Shown: positions 8,383-16,176 of the stretch, one piece after another
Numbering within the stretch: the first letter of the stretch is position 1
How the letters are laid out: every line of letters begins with the position of its first letter
Assembly: GCA_045617585.1 (NCBI GenBank)
Contig: JAZLIW010000148.1
Location: forward strand, 1 to 21,934
Direction: 5' to 3'
Length of the DNA stretch: 21,934 bases
Origin: CAKRZE01 sp045617585
Lineage (GTDB): Bacteria; Bacillota; Clostridia; Oscillospirales; CAG-272
Translations under genes and position numbers: made by a program
The notes under the pieces: generated by a model
Told to the model about the DNA's origin: nothing
Seen by the model: only the letters and a program-made list of their open reading frames with translations
The model's database searches: none

Positions 8383-9903
8383 ATGCTGGAATATTATAAC
8401 GTCAACGACTATCTGTCCGTCCTTGCCGCCGCCGGGCTGCTTACCGACGTCCGGGCGGACGAAAAACTGCTGCGGAAAGAGATCCGCTGCCTCACCTACG
8501 ACAACCGTGAAGTCACGGAAAACGCGCTCTTCGTCTGCAAGGGCGCACATTTCAAACCGGAATACCTCACCGACGCGATCGCGAAGGGCGCGCTGCTCTA
8601 CGTGAGCGAGACGGTGTACGAGGAGGCGGACGCCCCTTACGTGATCGTCAGCGACATCCGCCGCGCGATGGTGTACCTTGCCGTCGTGTTCTACAACGAC
8701 GCACCCGCGAAGCTCGCGACCGTCGGGATCACCGGGACCAAAGGGAAGAGCACCACGGCGTATTACGTCAAGTCGGTCCTCGACGGATATCTCGACCGGG
8801 AGTGCGCGATCCTTTCCTCGATCGACAACTACGACGGCGTGACCCGGGAGGAATCCCATCTGACGACGCCGGAGGCGATGGAGCTGTTCCGCCACTGCAG
8901 CAACGCGGTGGAGAGCGGTCTTTCCCACCTCGTTATGGAGGTGTCCAGTCAGGCGCTCAAGTACGACCGCGTGGACGGGATGCGCTTTACGGTCGCCTGC
9001 TTCAACAATATCGGCACCGACCATATCAGTCCGATCGAGCATCCCGACTTTGAGGATTATTTCGAGTCCAAGCTGAAGATCTTCGACCTTTGCGAAAACG
9101 CCTGCGTCAATACCGACGCCGCCTATGCGGACCGGATCCTGGAGCGGGCAAGATCGAAGAAATGCCGCGTGATCACCTACGGCTCGCACGAGACCGACGA
9201 TATCTTCTGCAAATCGGTCGAAAAGCGGGCGGACGGCATCTATTTCACCGTCCGTACCCCGGTCTCGGAGCGGGAATACTGCATCACGATGCCCGGGCTC
9301 TTCAACGTGGAGAACGCGCTCGCGGCGATCGCCGTTTCCTTCGTGCTCGGCGTCCCGGAGGACGCGGCCGCGGCGGGACTGAAGACCGCGAGAGCCGCCG
9401 GGAGAATGGAGACCTTCTCTTCGTCGAACGGGAGCTGCACCGTGATCGTGGACTACGCGCACAACAAAATGAGCTTTGAGGCGCTGTTCCGTTCCACCCG
9501 CGTGGAATACCCGGGGAAGAAGATCGTCTCGGTCTGGGGCTGCCCCGGCAAAAAGGCGTTTCTTCGGAGGCACGATCTTGCGGTCGCCGCCGGGAACGGC
9601 GCGGACTATACGATCATCACCGAGGAGGATTCCGGCGAGGAGCCGTTCGATTCCATCGCCGCGGATATCGAAAAGAACCTGATCGGGACGGGCTGCCGCT
9701 ACGAGATCGTGGAGGACCGGGAGGAAGCCGTCCGCCGCGCGATCCTGGAGCACGGCGAAAACGCGGTGATCCTACTGACCGGAAAGGGCAGGGAGACGCG
9801 CATGAAGCGGGGGACGCTTTATATCGACACGCCCTCCGACGTGGACTATACCGAAAAATACCTCGCAGAGTTCGACCGGATCGCCGAAGGCGCGGCCGTA
9901 TGA
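8383..9903 (+). CDS. murE: MurE: UDP-MurNAc-tripeptide synthetase of the L-Lys-type branch, atypical specificity motif
   Basis: 506 residues, usual MurE length; first gene of a four-gene operon. Domain 1 binds the UDP-MurNAc dipeptide (LTYDNREVTENALFVCKGAHF). Domain 2 has the ATP loop GTKGKST (118-124), LTTPEAMELF, EVSSQAL, and the carbamylated-lysine position Lys230 in DYFESKLKIF. GTDHISPIEHPDFEDYF closely resembles my memory of the streptococcal L-Lys-adding MurE, as does GCPGKKAFLRR (streptococci: GAPGNKGESRR). In domain 3 the amino-acid-selecting motif (DNPR in meso-DAP enzymes, DDPN in many Lys enzymes) reads EDSG (415-418). The enzyme therefore probably does not add meso-diaminopimelate; lysine, ornithine or another diamino acid is possible. 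The ribosome binding site is weak. The other genes of the operon support a role in a modified peptidoglycan peptide. Confidence 0.85.
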   Translation: MLEYYNVNDYLSVLAAAGLLTDVRADEKLLRKEIRCLTYDNREVTENALFVCKGAHFKPEYLTDAIAKGALLYVSETVYEEADAPYVIVSDIRRAMVYLAVVFYNDAPAKLATVGITGTKGKSTTAYYVKSVLDGYLDRECAILSSIDNYDGVTREESHLTTPEAMELFRHCSNAVESGLSHLVMEVSSQALKYDRVDGMRFTVACFNNIGTDHISPIEHPDFEDYFESKLKIFDLCENACVNTDAAYADRILERARSKKCRVITYGSHETDDIFCKSVEKRADGIYFTVRTPVSEREYCITMPGLFNVENALAAIAVSFVLGVPEDAAAAGLKTARAAGRMETFSSSNGSCTVIVDYAHNKMSFEALFRSTRVEYPGKKIVSVWGCPGKKAFLRRHDLAVAAGNGADYTIITEEDSGEEPFDSIAADIEKNLIGTGCRYEIVEDREEAVRRAILEHGENAVILLTGKGRETRMKRGTLYIDTPSDVDYTEKYLAEFDRIAEGAAV

Positions 9904-9923
9904 GAAAGAATTGAGGATACAGT

Positions 9924-11756
9924 ATGTGTGGATTTGCTGGTTTTTGCGGCGCCGGAGACTATGACCGGGAGCAGGTCATCCGCGAGATGGGCGACCTGAT
10001 CGCGCATCGCGGACCGGACAGCGCGGGCAGCTTCACCGACGACCTGACGGGTCTCGGCTTCCGCCGCCTTTCGATCATCGACCTTGCCGGCGGAACGCAG
10101 CCGATGTATTCCGACGACGGGCGGTACGTGATCGTTTTCAACGGAGAGATCTATAATTACAGAGAACTGCGCGAGGAACTGAAAAAGGAGGGCAAGACCT
10201 TCTCGACCGACTCGGATACCGAGGTCATCCTCCGCACCTACGAGCGCTGGGGCAAGGCGACGGCGGAACGGCTCCGCGGGATGTTCGCCTTCGCGGTCTA
10301 CGACAGAAGAGAGAAGAAGATCTACGGCGCGCGCGACTGGTTCGGCATCAAGCCGCTCTACTACGCGCAGATGAACGGGACCTTCCTCTTCGGCTCGGAG
10401 ATCAAGAGCTTTTTGGCGCACCCCTCCTTCCGCAGGGAGCTGAACCGTGACGCGGTCAAGCTGTATCTGGAATTCCAGTATAACCCCCTGCCCGAGACGG
10501 TGTTCAAGGGCGTGTACAAGCTCGCGCCCGGCTCGTGGTTCACGTATGACACGGAGCACGGCTTCGAGACCGGACGGTACTTCGAGCCGACCTACGACCC
10601 TGAGACCCGCTCGTTCGACAACGCGGTGAAGCTGATCGACGAGACGGTCCTTTCCTCGGTGGAATATCACCAGATCGCCGACGTCGAGGTCGGGTCCTTC
10701 CTTTCGGGCGGCGTGGATTCGAGCTACGTCGCGTCGGTTGTCAAGCCGATGAAGACCTATTCGGTCGGCTTTGAGGTCGGCGGCTTCGACGAGACCTCGA
10801 TCGCGGGGGATCTGTGCCGGATCTTAAAAATGTCGAACACCTGCAAGGAGATCTCGGCGGACGAGTTTTTCGACGCGCTCCCCGCGGTCCAGTACCATTC
10901 CGACGAGCCGCACGCCAATCTCTCGGCAGTGCCGCTCTATTACCTCGCGCAGCTCGCGGCGAAGGACGTCAAGGTCGTCCTCTCCGGCGAGGGCGCGGAC
11001 GAGCTGTTCGGCGGGTACGACTGGTATATTCAGAGCGACGCGGCGCGGCGGTACAAAAAGCTGCCCCTCGGGATGCGGAAGTTCTTTGCCTCCACGCTCG
11101 GAAAGATCCCGCAGCAGCACGTGAAGCGCTTCTTCCGTTCGGGAATCGAACGGGTGGAGGATACCTACATCGGTCAGGCGTTCATCATGGGGGACGAGGA
11201 AGCGAACGGACTTCTGAAACCGGAATACCGCTCGGAGATCGGATACCGCGACGTGACGAAGCCCTACTACGACAAGGTGGCGGACGCGGACGACCTGACG
11301 AAAAAGCTGTATCTCGATATGAACCTCTGGCTGCCCGGCGATATCCTGCTCAAGGCGGATAAGATGACGATGGCGCACAGCCTCGAGCTCCGCGTCCCCT
11401 ACCTCGACCGCGAGGTGTGGAAGGTCGCGCGCACGCTGACCTCGGCGCAGAAGATGCAGGGCAGGAACACCAAGATCGCCTTCCGAAAGGCTGCGTTCTC
11501 CCATATCCCCGCGGAGTGGGCGAACCGCAAGAAGGCGGGCTTCATGGTCCCGTTCCGCGTCTGGATCCGGGAAGACAAGTACGCCGAAAAGCTGGAAAAG
11601 GCGTTCTCCTCGGAGTACGCGGCGGTCTTCTTCGATACCGACCGGCTGAAAAAGATGCTCGAGGAGCATAAGAGCGGCAAGGAAAACCACGCGAGAAAGC
11701 TCTACACGGTGTACAGCTTCCTCCTTTGGTACGAACAGTATTTTATCCTTCGCTGA
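9924..11756 (+). CDS. asnB: Glutamine-hydrolysing asparagine synthetase (AsnB/AsnH type)
   Basis: 610 residues; the ATG has GAGG upstream and starts 20 bases after murE. The N-terminal class II glutaminase domain begins with the nucleophile Cys2 (MCGFAGFCG) and has LIAHRGPDSAG, RRLSIIDLAGGTQPM, VFNGEIYNYRELR and SDTEVIL. The synthetase domain has the PP-loop SGGVDSS (261-267), LSGEGADELFGGYDWY, and LKADKMTMAHSLELRVPYLD. It would use glutamine and ATP to amidate aspartate. Lying between a Lys-type MurE and a D-aspartate-ligase-like protein, it may instead amidate a D-aspartyl residue attached to a peptidoglycan precursor, as AsnH does in Enterococcus faecium and Lactococcus lactis. All catalytic motifs are present. 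The family is secure; free aspartate versus a cell-wall substrate is inferred from context. Confidence 0.92.
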   Translation: MCGFAGFCGAGDYDREQVIREMGDLIAHRGPDSAGSFTDDLTGLGFRRLSIIDLAGGTQPMYSDDGRYVIVFNGEIYNYRELREELKKEGKTFSTDSDTEVILRTYERWGKATAERLRGMFAFAVYDRREKKIYGARDWFGIKPLYYAQMNGTFLFGSEIKSFLAHPSFRRELNRDAVKLYLEFQYNPLPETVFKGVYKLAPGSWFTYDTEHGFETGRYFEPTYDPETRSFDNAVKLIDETVLSSVEYHQIADVEVGSFLSGGVDSSYVASVVKPMKTYSVGFEVGGFDETSIAGDLCRILKMSNTCKEISADEFFDALPAVQYHSDEPHANLSAVPLYYLAQLAAKDVKVVLSGEGADELFGGYDWYIQSDAARRYKKLPLGMRKFFASTLGKIPQQHVKRFFRSGIERVEDTYIGQAFIMGDEEANGLLKPEYRSEIGYRDVTKPYYDKVADADDLTKKLYLDMNLWLPGDILLKADKMTMAHSLELRVPYLDREVWKVARTLTSAQKMQGRNTKIAFRKAAFSHIPAEWANRKKAGFMVPFRVWIREDKYAEKLEKAFSSEYAAVFFDTDRLKKMLEEHKSGKENHARKLYTVYSFLLWYEQYFILR

Positions 11757-11768
11757 AAGGGAAAAACG

Positions 11769-13022
11769 ATGAGCGAAAATGCTTTCCTGCCCGTGATCCT
11801 GGGCAGTGACGAAAACGCCTACGGGACGGTCCGTCTGTTCCGCGAGGCTCACGGGCTCCGCCCGCTGCTGCTCTGCACGAGAAGACTGGTCCCCACGATG
11901 GACTCCGATCTTTTCGATATCCGCTGCATCCCGGACTTTGACCGGGAGGACGTTTTCCCCGGCGCGCTCCGCGCGGTACTGGAGGAAAAGAAGAAGGAAT
12001 ACGGCAAGCTGATCGTCGTTGCCTGCTCGGACTACTATGCGGGCATGATGTCAAGATTCGCCCCCGCGTTCGGGGATCTGGTCGCCAACCGGTTCATCTC
12101 TCCCGAACTGCTCGAAACGCTCGACACCAAGGATAAGTTCTACGCTCTGTGCGAAAAACACGGGCTCGATTACCCGAAGACGGTTGTCGCGGAGCCCGGG
12201 GAACGGGAGAGCGCGGTCGAAAAGATGGATTTCACCTTCCCGATCGTGGTCAAGCCGGAGAACAGCAACGCCTACGAATACCTGCACTGCTCCTTCGAGG
12301 GCAAAAAGAAGGTCTTCTTCTTCGATACGAAGGAGGAATATCTGAAGGTCATCCGCGCGATGAACGGCTCCGACTACCGCGGCAAGCTGATCATTCAGGA
12401 GTTCATCCCGGGCGGGGACGACGCGATGCGGGTCATGAACTGCTATTCCGGCAACGACGGAAAGGTGCGGGTCATGTGCCTCGGTCAGCCCGTGCTGGAG
12501 GAATACTCGCCGAAGACGCTCGGCAATTACGCCGCGATCATCACCCGGTCGGACGGGGAGATCTACGGGAGGCTGCGCGCCTTCCTGGAGGAGATCGGCT
12601 ACGTCGGCTATTCCAATTTCGACATGAAGTACGACCGCCGGACCGGGAAATACATGATGTTCGAGATCAATCCGCGCCCGGGCAGGAGCAGCTTCTTCGT
12701 CCGCGCCGCGGGCATCAATATGATGAAGGCACTGGTTGACGACGCGGTGAACGGCACCGTGCCGGAGGGCGTTCTGACCGCGGACAAAAAGGCGCTCTGG
12801 ACCGCGGTGCCGAAGGGCGTGCTGATGAAGTACGTGAAGGATCCCGTTCTGCGTGAGGAGATCGGGACGCTGTGGAAGCAGAAAGAGGTGCAGCGCACCC
12901 TGTTCAACCCGGAGGAGAAGAGCCTGAAGCGCCGCCTCCGCGTCCTGAAATACTATCTGACGTATTTCAAGGCGTACCGGCAGTATTATTTCGACAAGGA
13001 AAAGCGCTCGGAGCAGAGCTGA
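11769..13022 (+). CDS. ATP-grasp ligase resembling D-aspartate ligase (peptidoglycan side chain)
   Basis: 417 residues, starting 12 bases after asnB with AAAGGG upstream. The start FLPVILGSDENAYGTVRLFREAHG resembles what I recall of the D-aspartate ligase family (Aslfm type), which joins D-Asp to the side-chain amine of the third stem-peptide residue. ATP-grasp features follow: DTKDKFYALCEKHGLDYPKT (lid approach), FPIVVKPENSN (ATP-binding Lys), KLIIQEFIPGGDD, and the metal-ligand motif FEINPRPGRSSFF with Glu299 and Asn301. The C-terminal basic helix (KSLKRRLRVLKYYLTYFKAYRQYYF) is typical of this group. There is no signal peptide, so it is cytoplasmic and would act on a precursor. Another carboxylate-amine ligase activity on a small molecule remains possible. 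Confidence 0.7.
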   Translation: MSENAFLPVILGSDENAYGTVRLFREAHGLRPLLLCTRRLVPTMDSDLFDIRCIPDFDREDVFPGALRAVLEEKKKEYGKLIVVACSDYYAGMMSRFAPAFGDLVANRFISPELLETLDTKDKFYALCEKHGLDYPKTVVAEPGERESAVEKMDFTFPIVVKPENSNAYEYLHCSFEGKKKVFFFDTKEEYLKVIRAMNGSDYRGKLIIQEFIPGGDDAMRVMNCYSGNDGKVRVMCLGQPVLEEYSPKTLGNYAAIITRSDGEIYGRLRAFLEEIGYVGYSNFDMKYDRRTGKYMMFEINPRPGRSSFFVRAAGINMMKALVDDAVNGTVPEGVLTADKKALWTAVPKGVLMKYVKDPVLREEIGTLWKQKEVQRTLFNPEEKSLKRRLRVLKYYLTYFKAYRQYYFDKEKRSEQS

Positions 13023-13039
13023 CGACGAAAGGAATTCTC

Positions 13040-13933
13040 ATGAAAAAAGTATCCCTGCTGGAAGCGCCGGTCTGTACGGGTTCCCCGACGTCCGGCTCCC
13101 AGTACGCCTTTGCCTCCCTGACGGATCACGGGATCCGTACCGCCGTGTACGAGGGGCTGGAGCTCGTTCCGATGGAACGCCCGGCAAAAAGCACGGAGGA
13201 GGATCCGCCGGAACTGCGCTCTCTGCACGAGGTCATGACGGTCAGCCGCGGCATTTACGATAACGTGCGTACCGCGCTGAAGGACGGCAAGTTCCCGGTC
13301 GTGATCGGCGGCGACCATTCGGTCGCGATCGGCTCGATCGCCGGAGTCTCCTCCGTCTACGGTCCGGAGGAACTGACGGTCGTCTATATCGACGGCCATA
13401 CGGATATCAATACCGAACGTTCGTCCCTGACCGGATACATCCACGGGATGCCGCTTGCCGCGGCGATGGGGCTCTGCACCGACAGTCTGACGGTCGGGAA
13501 CAAGGTCAATCTCTACGGGAAAAACACGTGGATCATCGGCGCGCGCTCGATCGACGACGCGGAATATCCGATCATGGAGGAGCAGGGGGTCCGTCTGTTC
13601 ACGGCGGAGGACGTGCGTTCCCGCGGGATCAGTGACGTGATGAGCGAGGTGATCTCCTCGATCCGTACCGAGGCGATCCATATCTCCTTTGACGTGGACT
13701 GCCTGGACGAGACGGAATTCCCGTCGACCGGATACCGGATGCCGGGCGGGATGATGCTCGAGGAAGCGGAGACCGCGCTCGAGTCGCTTTTTGCGACCGG
13801 AAAGGTCGTCTCCTTCGACTGCGTGGAATACAATCCGGAGCTGGACGAAAGCGGCGACGATCGCATCAAGCTGTTTGAGATCTTTTCAAGATGTCACGAT
13901 ATGCTGCGTCTGTTTTCCGAACGGGAAAAATGA
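13040..13933 (+). CDS. rocF: Arginase (ureohydrolase family)
   Basis: 297 residues; the ATG at 13040 has AAAGGA upstream and lies 17 bases after the ligase stop. All six manganese ligands of arginases can be placed: His93 (GGDHS), Asp118, His120 and Asp122 (YIDGHTDIN, with Gly where Ala is usual), Asp218 and Asp220 (SFDVDCLD). The loop after the second motif, DINTERSSLTGYIHGMP, resembles the arginine-binding loop of true arginases (DINTP...SGNxHGxP) more than agmatinases, and VEYNPELDE supplies the late conserved Glu. The expected reaction is L-arginine to ornithine and urea. As the last gene of a cell-wall-type operon it may supply ornithine to the MurE encoded upstream; that link is inference. 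A terminator follows seven bases after the stop. Confidence 0.85.
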   Translation: MKKVSLLEAPVCTGSPTSGSQYAFASLTDHGIRTAVYEGLELVPMERPAKSTEEDPPELRSLHEVMTVSRGIYDNVRTALKDGKFPVVIGGDHSVAIGSIAGVSSVYGPEELTVVYIDGHTDINTERSSLTGYIHGMPLAAAMGLCTDSLTVGNKVNLYGKNTWIIGARSIDDAEYPIMEEQGVRLFTAEDVRSRGISDVMSEVISSIRTEAIHISFDVDCLDETEFPSTGYRMPGGMMLEEAETALESLFATGKVVSFDCVEYNPELDESGDDRIKLFEIFSRCHDMLRLFSEREK

Positions 13934-13939
13934 CGGCAG

Positions 13940-13969
13940 GGACCGCGCTTTTTCGGCGCGGTCCTTTTT
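13940..13969 (+). terminator. Rho-independent terminator after arginase
   Basis: GGACCGCGC (13940-13948) pairs perfectly with GCGCGGTCC (13956-13964) around TTTTTCG and is followed by TTTTT (13965-13969). No promoter is evident between here and comEC, which may therefore depend on read-through. Confidence 0.9.
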
Positions 13970-14112
13970 GATCGGAAAGAAGAAAGGGAAAGGGGGAGAA
14001 CCGTACGGAAGCATGGAAAACGCGCCCGCTCGCGCTGTTCTGCGGCAGTTATCTGCTCTCTCTGCTCCTTTGCCTTCTTCTGTTCCGCGGCGTTTCACTC
14101 GTTCCGGCGCTC

Positions 14113-16140
14113 GTGCTTTTCGGCGCGGCTGCCGGGACCGCGATCATCAGCCGGAAAACGAAAAAGCTCCCCCTGCGCGCCGCGGCGTTCGTGCTTGCGG
14201 CGGGGCTCGGGGCGCTTGCGTGCTTTCTGTCCGCGGAGCTGCTGCCGGGTGAGCTGTACGCGCTCGCGGACGGGGAGACGGTGAGAACGGTGACGGTCAC
14301 GGCGGGGGAAACGGTCCGGACGTCCTCCTTCGGGGAGACGTTTTACGCGGAGATCGGGACGGCTGACGGGAAGAAGGTGAAGGGCGGGCTGCTCGTCGGT
14401 CTCGACGGGCGGGCAGGGATCCGGGCGGGAGACATGCTGGAGCTGCGCTGCGTCCTTTCCCGCTTTCCGGAGAGCGAAAACGGCTTCCCGGAGGAACGGT
14501 ACCGCCTTTCGCAGGGCTGCTTTGTCAGCGCGGAGGCTATGACTGCGGAGGTGATCGGAAAGAGCGGGAGCGTGCGGGCATTTTTCGGCGGCGTTTCCGA
14601 ACGTCTGCGGCGCACCTTCCTATCCCGTTTCGACGCGGAGACCTCCGGCTTTCTGTCGGCGCTCCTGCTCGGCAGGAAGGACGGGCTTTCCGCGGCGGCG
14701 GAACGGAACTTCCGCGCGATCGGCGGCTCGCATCTGTTTGCCGTGAGCGGTCTGCACGTGGGGATCCTGCTCGGCGCGGTCCTCGCGGTCCTGCTGCGGA
14801 TCGGCACGCCCCGGCGGAGCAGGACGGTGATCCTCACGCTGGCGGCGGTCCTCTTCACCGGGCTGACCGGCTTTTCCCATTCCGCGGTCCGCGCCGCGCT
14901 GATGCTCTGGCTCGCGTCGCTCGGTGACGTCTTCGGTCACGACGCGGATCCGGTGACCTCGCTTTCGTTCGCGGGGTTCTGCATCTGCGTCGTATCGCCG
15001 ACCGCGATCCTCGATATCGGACTGGAAATGTCGTTTGCCGCGGCGTTCGGCATCCTGACCGTCGGGGTGAAGATGATCGGGGAGGAAAAAAGCGGTGTCC
15101 TGCACGCCGTGTGGAGCCCGGTCGGCGTCTGCCTCGCGGCACTGACGTTCACGCTGCCGCTCTCGTGGCTCTATTTCGGGGAGATCTCGGTGCTGTCTCC
15201 TCTGACCTCGGTGCTTTCGGTGCTGCCGGTCCCGGCGGTCATGATCTCCGGGGTGCTGCTGCTCGCGCTCGCGCCCGTGCCGTTTGTCGGACCGCTTCTG
15301 ACCGACGTGACGGGATCTCTCGCCGGGCTCTGCCTGAAAGGTGCCGCGGCGCTCGCCTTTCCGGGCGCGCTGATCCCCATCCGCCTGCCCGCGCTGCTTG
15401 CGGGTGCCGCCGCCGTCGTGACGGGGCTGATCCTGCTCCGGGGCAGGGAGGGCTTTCTCCGCACGGCGCTCCCCGTTCTTTCCGGCTTCGCCGTCTTTGC
15501 GGCGGTGACCGCGGCGCTGCTGTTCCCGGAGGCGGGCATTACGGAGGCTGTCTTCGTTTCGGCAGGGGACCGGGACTGCATCGCGGTGACGGACGGCGGG
15601 CAGAACGCGCTGCTCGACGTTTCCGACGGGTCGTACGCCGCGTACCGGACGTATTTTTCGGAACGTCGGATGAATCACGGGACGCTGATCCTCACACACT
15701 ATCACCGGGCGCATATCTCTCTCGTCCGCCGTCTTGCCGGGGAGCTGTTCACGGATACGGTCTTTCTTCCGTACCCGGAGGGGGAAACGGAGGAAGGGAT
15801 CGCTGCAAGGATTGAAGAAACCGGTGTGAACGTGACGTATTACCGTCCCGGCGAGGACGTGATCCCGCTCGGTGAGATCGGCATGACCGTCACGGTGACC
15901 CGTGCCGCAGGCTCTTCTCAGCCCCTTGTCACGGTCGGGACCGTGATAAACGGGGAAAAGGTGATCTACGCCGGCGGAACGGATGCCGGGGCACTGACGA
16001 CAGCGGGCGTGCCGTTCGACGGCAGTGCGCGGCTGATCTTCGGCGGGCACGGTCCGGGGGCGGGAACGCCGCCCGACGTGCTTCCTGCCTCGGCGGTGAT
16101 CTTACGGGAGGAGAAAATATACGTATGCCGTCCGGAATGA
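14113..16140 (+). CDS. comEC: ComEC/Rec2-type DNA-uptake channel; 5' end probably displaced by a frameshift
   Basis: The frame is open from 13972 to the TGA at 16138-16140, but its first standard start codon is the GTG at 14113, inside what should be the first membrane segments (upstream in-frame: RPLALFCGSYLLSLLLC, LVPALV). The only good ATG (14013) is one frame off. From 14113 there are 675 residues: an N-terminal soluble domain (about 50-160), then the Competence domain with the hallmark GGSHLFAVSGLHVGIL and many membrane helices to about 465, then a metallo-beta-lactamase-like domain. In that domain the expected THxHxDH reads THYHRAH (528-534): the Asp is replaced by Ala533, and the DVGQGD motif reads VSAGDRD. 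ComEC carries single-stranded DNA across the membrane in transformation. Identity is sure; whether this copy works is uncertain. Confidence 0.82.
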   Translation: MLFGAAAGTAIISRKTKKLPLRAAAFVLAAGLGALACFLSAELLPGELYALADGETVRTVTVTAGETVRTSSFGETFYAEIGTADGKKVKGGLLVGLDGRAGIRAGDMLELRCVLSRFPESENGFPEERYRLSQGCFVSAEAMTAEVIGKSGSVRAFFGGVSERLRRTFLSRFDAETSGFLSALLLGRKDGLSAAAERNFRAIGGSHLFAVSGLHVGILLGAVLAVLLRIGTPRRSRTVILTLAAVLFTGLTGFSHSAVRAALMLWLASLGDVFGHDADPVTSLSFAGFCICVVSPTAILDIGLEMSFAAAFGILTVGVKMIGEEKSGVLHAVWSPVGVCLAALTFTLPLSWLYFGEISVLSPLTSVLSVLPVPAVMISGVLLLALAPVPFVGPLLTDVTGSLAGLCLKGAAALAFPGALIPIRLPALLAGAAAVVTGLILLRGREGFLRTALPVLSGFAVFAAVTAALLFPEAGITEAVFVSAGDRDCIAVTDGGQNALLDVSDGSYAAYRTYFSERRMNHGTLILTHYHRAHISLVRRLAGELFTDTVFLPYPEGETEEGIAARIEETGVNVTYYRPGEDVIPLGEIGMTVTVTRAAGSSQPLVTVGTVINGEKVIYAGGTDAGALTTAGVPFDGSARLIFGGHGPGAGTPPDVLPASAVILREEKIYVCRPE

Positions 16141-16157
16141 ACCGGGCGGCATTGTTT
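16127..16157 (+). terminator. Rho-independent terminator overlapping the end of comEC
   Basis: GCCGTCCGG (16127-16135) pairs with CCGGGCGGC (16142-16150), one G-U pair, around an AATGAA loop that contains the comEC stop codon, followed by ATTGTTTT. It separates comEC from the recombinase gene, whose ATG is 20 bases further on. Confidence 0.7.
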
Positions 16158-16176
16158 TATAAAAGGAGACATTCGT

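Noticed and set aside
13791..14252. Frame using the ATG at 14013 as a separate protein
   Set aside because: Beyond the first residues it is an Arg/Ala/Pro-rich shadow of comEC; the ATG is more likely the displaced comEC start.
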